From: Mesorhizobium sp. M2D.F.Ca.ET.226.01.1.1 | GTDB taxonomy: Bacteria > Pseudomonadota > Alphaproteobacteria > Rhizobiales > Rhizobiaceae | Direction: 5' to 3' | NCBI RefSeq assembly: GCF_004022705.2 | Contig: NZ_RZOY02000003.1 | Span: forward strand, 478,029-542,028 | Length of the DNA: 64,000 nucleotides | Shown: in pieces, positions 41,745 to 48,122 of the stretch | Numbering within the stretch: position 1 is the first letter of the stretch | Layout: each line of letters opens with the position of its first letter | Program-made: the position numbers and the translations under genes | Notes under the pieces: generated by a model | The model's database searches: none | Seen by the model: only the letters and a program-made list of their open reading frames with translations | What the model was told of the DNA's origin: nothing

Positions 41745-42506
41745 ATGCTGCACTCCAGCACGGAAATACGTCGGCGCATCGACGCATTGGGGCCGTGGTT
41801 TCACAATATGGAGCTAGCGGGCGTGGAGACTGCCCCCGATCATTTCCTCGGCAACTACCCGCTGATCAAATGGCGCAAATTCGCAGATGCCATTCCAACT
41901 GATCTTTCGGGCAAGTCGGTGCTCGATATCGGCTGCAACGCCGGCTTCTACTCGATCGAAATGAAGAAACGCGGCGCCGATCGCGTTCTCGGAATCGACT
42001 TCGACCAAGCCTATCTCGCCCAGGCCCGCTTCGCCGCCGAGATCGCCGACTGCGACATCGAGTTCAGGGAACTGTCGGTCTACGACGTCGCATCACTCGG
42101 CGAGCGCTTCGACATCGTGCTGTTCATGGGCGTGCTTTACCACCTGCGCCACCCGCTGTTGGCGCTCGACCTGATCCGCGCGCATGTCGCGAGCGACCTG
42201 ATGATCTTCCAGTCGATGCAGCGGGGCAGCGGTAAGGTCCTGTCGCTTGAGCAGAACTACCATTTCTGGACACGCGACCTCTTCGATCAGCCCGAATTTC
42301 CGAAACTGCATTTCATCGAGCATCGCTATGCGGATGACCCCACCAACTGGTGGATTCCGAACCGTGCCTGCACCGAAGCGATGCTGCGCAGCGCTGGTTT
42401 CGACATCCTGCTCCGCCCGGAAGACGAGGTCTATTTCTGTCGCGCGTCCGGCGAATCGACCGGCAGCGCCGCCGTCTATCCTTCGAAAGGAGAGACCAAT
42501 GATTGA
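41745..42506 (+). CDS. SAM-dependent methyltransferase (TIGR04290-like)
   Basis: A protein of 253 residues. VLDIGCNAGFYSIEMKKRG is the SAM-binding motif I; MGVLYHLRHPLLALDLI and WWIPNRACTEAMLRSAGF follow. The layout recalls CmoB-like methyltransferases and, from memory, the family TIGR04290 that travels with radical SAM/CgeB clusters. It probably methylates a hydroxyl of the sugar product. AAGGAGC precedes the ATG. Confidence 0.82.
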   Translation: MLHSSTEIRRRIDALGPWFHNMELAGVETAPDHFLGNYPLIKWRKFADAIPTDLSGKSVLDIGCNAGFYSIEMKKRGADRVLGIDFDQAYLAQARFAAEIADCDIEFRELSVYDVASLGERFDIVLFMGVLYHLRHPLLALDLIRAHVASDLMIFQSMQRGSGKVLSLEQNYHFWTRDLFDQPEFPKLHFIEHRYADDPTNWWIPNRACTEAMLRSAGFDILLRPEDEVYFCRASGESTGSAAVYPSKGETND

Positions 42507-43434
42507 AGCTGCCATGATCTGGAACGAGCCCAACAACAAATCACACTGGGACCCGGAGCTCGATCCGGACTGGAGCCGTTTTGCCACAATGGCGATGCTG
42601 GCGGCCGATGCGATCGGCCGGGAGAATCCTGCCATTACAAGGGTGCTGGGCGGCATTTCGCCGATCGATGCCGGCTTCATGGTCCGGATGAAGGAATTCG
42701 GCGTGCTCGACCATGTCGACGCGGTCGCGGTGCATGGCTTCCCGCTGGATTGGAACCTTTGGCAAATCCACGAGTGGCCGCATAAGCTCGGAGAGATCGC
42801 GACGGTCGCCGACATTCCGGTGTGGGTCAGCGAAGTGGGCGTGTCGACCTTCGGCGCCGAGGAGGTACAAGTCTGGGGCTTACGTCGGACGGCGGAGCTT
42901 TTGCTCGGACTTGCGCCGCGCGTCCAGTGGTACAGCCTCTATGACCTGCCGCGTTCGTGGGAGGCGACGACGCGCCATCGGGAGGCGGAAGGTTCGTCCT
43001 ACTACAGGCATTTCTACATGGGCCTGCTGCGCGAGGACGGCACGCCCAAGCCAGCGCTCGAGGAGTTCCTGCGCCACACTCCGCAAATGGGCCTGGTGCA
43101 GTGGTTCCATTACCAGGACCACCGGCTGCACGACGCTGTTGCCTGGATACAGCGTCTGGGTGTCACCCACCTGCGCACCGGCCTGTCCTGGGCCGACAGT
43201 TTTCGGCCGAATGCGCTCGACTGGTTCGACCACCAGATGGAAGCGCTGGCCGACTTTAACGTCACCGTCACCTTCTGCTTCACCCCGGAGCATCGGGGCC
43301 TGCAGCCGCATCACACCAGCCCGCCCCAAGTCCCTGAGGAATTCGCCGAGTTCTGCGCGGCGATGATCCGGCGCTACGCTCCCGCGATTGGCGACGACAT
43401 GGCAGCAGCGCAACGTGTGTCGGCGGCATGGTGA
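42499..43434 (+). CDS. Glycoside hydrolase, apparently circularly permuted (beta-xylosidase-like)
   Basis: A protein of 311 residues with AAAGGAG in front of the ATG. The acid/base motif IWNEPNN stands at residues 7-13 and the nucleophile motif WVSEVGVSTFG at 109-119, i.e. strands beta4 and beta7 of a GH39/GH5-like barrel come first. The segment LRTGLSWADSF and VTVTFCFTPEH (residues 225-264), which normally forms beta1 to beta3, comes last, ending in FCAAMIRRYAP, exactly where a normal enzyme would continue into the NEP strand. No signal peptide, so it is cytosolic. Confidence 0.75.
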   Translation: MIEAAMIWNEPNNKSHWDPELDPDWSRFATMAMLAADAIGRENPAITRVLGGISPIDAGFMVRMKEFGVLDHVDAVAVHGFPLDWNLWQIHEWPHKLGEIATVADIPVWVSEVGVSTFGAEEVQVWGLRRTAELLLGLAPRVQWYSLYDLPRSWEATTRHREAEGSSYYRHFYMGLLREDGTPKPALEEFLRHTPQMGLVQWFHYQDHRLHDAVAWIQRLGVTHLRTGLSWADSFRPNALDWFDHQMEALADFNVTVTFCFTPEHRGLQPHHTSPPQVPEEFAEFCAAMIRRYAPAIGDDMAAAQRVSAAW

Positions 43435-43452
43435 GGCCTGGCTCGATCAGCG

Positions 43453-44514
43453 ATGGCACTGACTGTCCTCAACGTCGCCTACTCCCTCGCGCCCGTCGGG
43501 CCAGATGCGGTCGGCGGCGCCGAGCAGGTGCTGTCGGCGCTGGATCGGGCGCTGGTTGAAAGAGGCCACCGTTCGGTTGTCGTCGCCTGCCACGGCTCAA
43601 GCACGGCCGGCGTCCTGGTGGAGACGCAAGCCGAAACAGGCGTGCTCGACGAGGAGGCGAAGAACCGGGCTCACCAAGCGCATCGCGATGCGATCGCGGC
43701 CGCCCGGGCGCGCTGGCCGATCGACGTCGTTCACCTCCACGGGATCGATTTCGACGCCTATCTGCCCTCCGACGGCCCAACCCTGGTGACTTTGCACCTG
43801 CCACTCGGTTGGTACCCACCCTCGGTGCTGGCGCCGTCACGCGAGGACTTGTGGCTGCATGCAGTCTCGCTGGCGCAGCACAGGACGGCGCCGGCAGGGT
43901 CGCGGCTTGCGAAGCCTATTCCAAACGGTGTTGATATCGAGGCGCTGAACCAGCCCCGGTCGCGGCGCAATTTCGCCCTGGTGCTCAGCCGCATCTGTCC
44001 CGAAAAGGGCATCCATCTCGCGATAGAGGCCGCCAAGCGCGCTGCCATGCCTCTGGCGATCGCCGGCCAGGTCTATCCATACGAGACCCATCTGCGCTAT
44101 TTCGCCGACGAGGTCCGCCCTCGGCTCGATCGGCAGCGGCGCTTTCTTGGACCATTGGGCTTTCTGGCCAAGCGGCGGCTGCTCAACACTGCCTGCTGCC
44201 TTGTCATTCCCAGCCTTGCCCCCGAAACAAGCTCACTTGTCGCAATGGAGGCGCTCGCCTGCGGCACGCCGGTCATTGCTTTCCCGAATGGCGCGCTTCC
44301 CGATGTCGTCCAGCACGGCAAGACCGGATTCCTCGTCAATGACGTCGGCGAGATGGCAAAGGCCATTGTCGCTTCCGGAACCCTGGACCACGAGGCATGC
44401 CGGGCCGAGGCGCGCCGCCGCTTCTCGCTTGAGCGCATGATCATATCCTACATGGATGTTTACGAAGCGCTGGCAAAGCTTGGCACCCGCCGCGCCTTGC
44501 TGGGAACCGGCTGA
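43453..44514 (+). CDS. GT4-type glycosyltransferase
   Basis: A protein of 353 residues. The N-terminal loop has GPDAVGGAEQVLSALDRAL, and the donor site has SSLVAMEALACGTPVIAF followed by PDVVQHGKTGFLV, the classic GT4 E-x7-E region. LVLSRICPEKGIHLAIEAA is the usual linker to the second Rossmann domain. The ribosome site is weak, with only GAGG 17 bases away. One-base overlap (TGATG) with the acyltransferase gene. Confidence 0.87.
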   Translation: MALTVLNVAYSLAPVGPDAVGGAEQVLSALDRALVERGHRSVVVACHGSSTAGVLVETQAETGVLDEEAKNRAHQAHRDAIAAARARWPIDVVHLHGIDFDAYLPSDGPTLVTLHLPLGWYPPSVLAPSREDLWLHAVSLAQHRTAPAGSRLAKPIPNGVDIEALNQPRSRRNFALVLSRICPEKGIHLAIEAAKRAAMPLAIAGQVYPYETHLRYFADEVRPRLDRQRRFLGPLGFLAKRRLLNTACCLVIPSLAPETSSLVAMEALACGTPVIAFPNGALPDVVQHGKTGFLVNDVGEMAKAIVASGTLDHEACRAEARRRFSLERMIISYMDVYEALAKLGTRRALLGTG

Positions 44515-45506
44515 TGGGCGGTCTGCGCACCGAGATCATTAGTGATACGAGCGCATTCGAGGATCTGGAGCCGCATTGGTGGCAGCTCTGGCGGCAGAGC
44601 ATCTCGGCCACGCCATTCCAGTCTCCTGCCTGGCTCATTCCGTGGTGGCAGACATTCGCGCCGGGGGACCTTGTGGCCATTGCAGTGTGGAGTGCAGACG
44701 CCCTCGTCGGCCTGGCACCGCTCTATGTCGAAAGGCATGATCACGGTCGGCGCCTGCTCCCCATCGGCATTTCGCTAAGCGACTACCTCGACATATTGTG
44801 CGCGCCGGAACTGGAGGCGAAGGTTGGCGCCGCCATTGCCGACGCGGTGCTCTCGCTCAGATGGTCGCAGTGGATCCTGCCTGACCTGGCGCCCGATGCC
44901 TTAGCGATGAGTCTCGACCTGCCGAATGTTGAAAAGCACCGAGCGATGGCACACGTCGCCTGTCCCGTGCTGCCGCTCGATTGCGATCGAACTCTGGCCG
45001 ACTCGGTTCCTGCGAGGCGGCGGCGTCAGTTGCGCCGCGCCGAGCGGGCTGCCCGACGAAGAGGCGCCGTTATCGTCAACCGCAGCGAGTCCGATCTGCA
45101 GAGATTTCTCGACAGGCTCATCCGGCTGCATGGCGCACGCTGGGCCGGCCATGGCGGCGGCGTGCTGTCCGACATGGCTGTGGAGTTTCATCGCAGGGCA
45201 CTGCCGCGGCTTGCCGATAGCGGCATGGCGCGATGCCTGACGATCCAGATCGGCGATGCCGTCGTAGGCGCCTATTATGGATTTCATCATCGCGATCGGG
45301 CCTATGCTTATCTCGGCGGGTTCGATCCGGCCTATGCCGACGAGAGCCCCGGCGCAATCCTGATCGGTCATGCCATCGCCGGGGCCGTCAGCGAGGGCGC
45401 GAGGGAGTTCGATTTCCTGCGCGGACGCGAAAGCTACAAATATGGCTGGGGCGCAAAAGACCGCTGGACAGCGCAGAAGGTCTGGATGCGGAGCGCGCCG
45501 CCGTGA
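44514..45506 (+). CDS. CelD/BcsL-type GNAT acyltransferase
   Basis: A protein of 330 residues. PFQSPAWLIPWWQTFAPG at the start and YAYLGGFDPAYADESPG with REFDFLRGRESYKYGWG near the end are typical of the CelD/FemAB-like acetyltransferases found in polysaccharide clusters. It probably O-acetylates the sugar product in the cytosol. The start overlaps the previous stop and the end overlaps the next GTG by four bases. Confidence 0.82.
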   Translation: MGGLRTEIISDTSAFEDLEPHWWQLWRQSISATPFQSPAWLIPWWQTFAPGDLVAIAVWSADALVGLAPLYVERHDHGRRLLPIGISLSDYLDILCAPELEAKVGAAIADAVLSLRWSQWILPDLAPDALAMSLDLPNVEKHRAMAHVACPVLPLDCDRTLADSVPARRRRQLRRAERAARRRGAVIVNRSESDLQRFLDRLIRLHGARWAGHGGGVLSDMAVEFHRRALPRLADSGMARCLTIQIGDAVVGAYYGFHHRDRAYAYLGGFDPAYADESPGAILIGHAIAGAVSEGAREFDFLRGRESYKYGWGAKDRWTAQKVWMRSAPP

Positions 45507-46417
45507 CCGCCGCGAGGCAAACCAGTGCGATTGCCAGGCGCCTGCTGGAGGATTGCATGGCCGATGGTCTCTCCGTCGACAACGCGCTGGCCAGATTGGC
45601 CGTCCATATCAATAAGACGACCAGCGCGACGCAATTGGCGGATATCGCCCTGGAGATGCGCCCGAGCCATGTCCCCCGGCAGTACTGGTTGGAAGAGATC
45701 GCCACGATGCTTCGTGACAAGGCCGACGCCTTTAACGCCGTCCGCAGGGCTGCTGCCTGCGTGTCGCATGATCTGCCGGACGGCGCGCCGGCTGCCGTGA
45801 CGGTGGAGCGGCTGGCTGGCGGATTCGATCGGGCGGCGGCCATCTCCCCGGCGGCCAGCGTGCAACTGTCGTCGTTGGGCGACGAGGACAGGCTCTCGGC
45901 CACAACCGGCGAGATTGCCTTGTGGCTGGAACGGCAAGGCATGCTCGGTGCCCGCAAACACATGTTGGACATCGGCTGCGGCATCGGGCGCCTCGAACAT
46001 GCGCTTGGCGCCATGGCGGGATCCATCGTCGGCATCGATATCTCGCCTGGGATGATCGCCATCGCGCGCCGGCGATGCGCCGGCGTCGCCAATGTGGAAT
46101 TCCGCCTGACCTCTGGCTTAGATCTCGATGACTTTGCCGATCAAAGCTTCGACGACGTGTTTGCTCTCGACAGTTTTCCTTACCTGGTGCTTGCCGGCGT
46201 TGCCGAGCGGCATCTCGGCGAGATCGCGCGCGTGCTGCGGCCGGGAGGGATGGCGGCAATCCTCAACTATTCCTATCGGGCGTCACCGGACATCGATTCC
46301 CGCGATATCAACCGTCTTGCCAGTGCCTGTAGGATGGACGTCTTGGTCGACGGCGAAATGCCTTTCGGCAGTTGGGACGGCACGGCCTTCCTTATCCGCC
46401 GTCGCGGCGGAACATAA
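45503..46417 (+). CDS. Class I SAM-dependent methyltransferase
   Basis: A protein of 304 residues starting with GTG that overlaps the previous stop (GTGA). The first 140 residues are a helical extension. MLDIGCGIGRLEHALG is motif I, FDDVFALDSFPYLV the motif II region and VLRPGGMAAILNYSY motif III of small-molecule methyltransferases. It is the last gene of the cluster and is followed at once by the next stress-type promoter, which overlaps its final codons. Confidence 0.85.
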   Translation: MTAARQTSAIARRLLEDCMADGLSVDNALARLAVHINKTTSATQLADIALEMRPSHVPRQYWLEEIATMLRDKADAFNAVRRAAACVSHDLPDGAPAAVTVERLAGGFDRAAAISPAASVQLSSLGDEDRLSATTGEIALWLERQGMLGARKHMLDIGCGIGRLEHALGAMAGSIVGIDISPGMIAIARRRCAGVANVEFRLTSGLDLDDFADQSFDDVFALDSFPYLVLAGVAERHLGEIARVLRPGGMAAILNYSYRASPDIDSRDINRLASACRMDVLVDGEMPFGSWDGTAFLIRRRGGT

Positions 46418-46433
46418 CGCGCGGGCGGCAGTT
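46409..46433 (+). promoter_or_regulatory. Sigma-EcfG-type promoter
   Basis: GGAAC (46409-46413), 16 bases, AGTT (46430-46433), overlapping the 3' end of the methyltransferase gene and 45 bases before the 72-residue gene. Confidence 0.65.
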
Positions 46434-46477
46434 CGGTCGCCGAACAGTTTCACGCAGGCAGACCAGGGAGACGAACA

Positions 46478-46696
46478 ATGGCGACCGGCGGCAAGAAGCA
46501 TATGGGCCGGGGCAGCCAGGGCAAGAGCTCTGGAACCGGGGCGAAGACGACGCTCGACAAGGACATGGTCGGCGAGAACGAGGTCCTGTCCAATCGGGAC
46601 AAGAAGCAGCATACGGAGCAACGCGGTTTGGACGGCAATCGGATCAAATCCGATCAGTACCAGGACCACGCGGCGAACCGTCTTCCGAGGGAATAA
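46478..46696 (+). CDS. Small hydrophilic protein (72 aa)
   Basis: GGGAGACG precedes the ATG. The chain is rich in Gly, Lys, Ser, Asp and Gln (GGKKHMGRGSQGKSSGTGAK) without hydrophobic clusters, so it is probably disordered, similar in style to the products of 17410 and 18676. The function is unknown. Confidence 0.7.
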   Translation: MATGGKKHMGRGSQGKSSGTGAKTTLDKDMVGENEVLSNRDKKQHTEQRGLDGNRIKSDQYQDHAANRLPRE

Positions 46697-46838
46697 GTGC
46701 AGGCCCGAGGATCGCCTTTGCCACGCAATCCGAAGACAGCTATCCGGGACCACCGCAACTTGCGGCGGGCGCCTTGCAAAGGCCGGTGGGGTATGTCTCA
46801 GTGAGATCTGAAGGGGTCTCTATTGTTAAGAGAATGCG

Positions 46839-47018
46839 ATGTCTCGCAGGAGCCAGCGCGATCTTTGCGCCCAGGCGATCCAGAGCTTGGACCAGGAGAT
46901 CGCATCCCTGTTGACCGCCATCGAGCGGGAGAAGGTCCCTGACCGGCTGACCAGGCTTGCACTCGAACTGCAGAACGCACTGATCGAAAAGCGCAATATG
47001 ACGGCCGAGGGCGGTTGA
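46839..47018 (+). CDS. NepR-like anti-sigma factor candidate 2
   Basis: A protein of 59 residues. The core EIASLLTAIEREKVPDRL followed by TRLALELQNAL fits the NepR pattern of a helix, ExVPDR and a second leucine-rich helix. NepR sequesters EcfG and is released by phosphorylated PhyR. It lies 0.4 kb from the EcfG-type sigma gene, as expected for a partner, though here the two genes face each other instead of forming the usual nepR-ecfG operon. The ribosome site is only AAGAGA and no stress-type promoter was found. Confidence 0.6.
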   Translation: MSRRSQRDLCAQAIQSLDQEIASLLTAIEREKVPDRLTRLALELQNALIEKRNMTAEGG

Positions 47019-47096
47019 AGACCTCCAGCAAGGATGCGTCCCTTCCTCCGAGAAGGCATTGGCAATGCCTGCTGTCGCTGTGCCAGCATGATCCGT

Positions 47097-47121
47097 GGAA
47101 CATTAACATAAGTGAATCGTT
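47097..47121 (+). promoter_or_regulatory. Sigma-EcfG-type promoter with operator-like palindrome in the spacer
   Basis: GGAAC (47097-47101), 16 bases, CGTT (47118-47121). The spacer contains TTAAC-ATAA-GTGAA (47103-47116), related to the elements at 4029 and 13366. Confidence 0.75.
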
Positions 47122-47144
47122 GTAGCCGGTTAGGAGTCATCCCG

Positions 47145-47312
47145 ATGGCGCAGGATGGCAGAACTCCGGAAGTGGACGAACTCGTTCGGCGTCTGGTCGC
47201 AACGACGGGCATCACCGAAACGCAGGCGCTTGAACTTATTTCGCTGCTCGGCCTGAATTGGGCCTCGTTGATGAGAGAGGCTAAAGTCATGATAGCAACT
47301 CAGCGCCGGTAG
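47145..47312 (+). CDS. Small helical protein (55 aa)
   Basis: ATG at 47145 follows TTAGGAG. The chain (VDELVRRLVATTGITETQAL, then LISLLGLNWASLMREAK) looks like a folded three-helix domain. Similar short proteins are known to me from other rhizobia without a function. Its stop is four bases before the 96-bp palindromic element. Confidence 0.65.
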   Translation: MAQDGRTPEVDELVRRLVATTGITETQALELISLLGLNWASLMREAKVMIATQRR

Positions 47313-47316
47313 GCTG

Positions 47317-47412
47317 GCTAGAGCGTTTCACCGTTTCACGGAAACGCCCTATCTCCTTTTTCGCAATTCCGGACAAAAAAACCGCTCATGCTTTTCCCGG
47401 AATTGCTCTAGC
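47317..47412. repeat. 96-bp palindromic intergenic element (RIME-like)
   Basis: The ends GCTAGAGC (47317-47324) and GCTCTAGC (47405-47412) are perfect inverted repeats. Inside are GCGTTTC/GAAACGC (47323-47329, 47341-47347) and the 10-bp GCAATTCCGG/CCGGAATTGC (47363-47372, 47397-47406). Elements with these cores are dispersed in Rhizobiales genomes as far as I recall. The right end contains the stop codon of the sigma factor gene, and the structure probably ends transcription from both sides. Confidence 0.75.
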
Positions 47413-48070
47413 GTCTCGCGCCTTCGGTATCCCAATGGTCGTCCGAAAATTGGCGCCGTCGCTCGATCAGCGCCTGCGGCGAGCTCTCCCCGAGGAACTC
47501 CAGAACACCGGCACGGGCACGATTGAGACGGCTTTTGACGGTGCCGACCGCGCAACCGCATATCTCAGCGGTCTCTTCGTAGCTTACGCCCAGCACGCCG
47601 ATCAGCACCAGAACCTCACGCTGATGGGACGGCAGTTTCTGGATGGCTTGATGCACTTCCTTGCTTTGGACAGACCAATCCTGCGACGGTTCAGAAATCG
47701 GCCGGCTGGAGGCGCAGTCAAGCAGCCCGGGGGCCTCCCTGGCCGCGGCTTTGATGCGCGTGTAATGCGTGTTGCGCATGATCGTGAAGAGCCAGGACTT
47801 CAGGCGCGTGCCCGGCTCGAACTTGTCCAGGTTGGCAAGCCCCTTGGTCAATGTCTCCTGCACGAGATCGTCGGCGTCGTCGGGCACCCGACAGAACGTT
47901 CGCGCAAAAGCCCGCAAGGCAGGAATAAGATCGACGACGGAGATCTCACCGGCGCCAGGGTTCGACAAATTATGCTCTCTGGGTGACAATTTTCCAGGCC
48001 CAGCAACAGGAGTGGACGAGATGCAGACTAGGGAAAATGCCTGAGAAAAGGGAACGTTCCTGTTTTCCAT
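47408..48070 (-). CDS. ecfG: ECF sigma factor, EcfG/RpoE2 type (general stress response)
   Basis: Region 2 begins LIPALRAFARTFCRVPDDAD and DDLVQETLTKGL with SWLFTIMRNTHY; region 4 contains LPSHQREVLVLIGVLGVSYE and CAVGTVKSRLNRAR. This is the EcfG group, which recognises GGAAC promoters such as those throughout this window. The start is uncertain. ATG at 48070 gives 220 residues, but a degenerate stress-type promoter (GGAAC-N16-CATT, 48036-48060) lies inside that N-terminus, so a TTG at 47989 or 47968 may be the true start of a shorter protein. The stop lies in the palindromic element. Confidence 0.85.
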   Translation of the reverse strand: MENRNVPFSQAFSLVCISSTPVAGPGKLSPREHNLSNPGAGEISVVDLIPALRAFARTFCRVPDDADDLVQETLTKGLANLDKFEPGTRLKSWLFTIMRNTHYTRIKAAAREAPGLLDCASSRPISEPSQDWSVQSKEVHQAIQKLPSHQREVLVLIGVLGVSYEETAEICGCAVGTVKSRLNRARAGVLEFLGESSPQALIERRRQFSDDHWDTEGARR

Positions 48071-48122
48071 CGCGCGGCCGAAACTTTTGACCAAGCGGCT
48101 CGACCGAGGGGAGCGGCAACAT

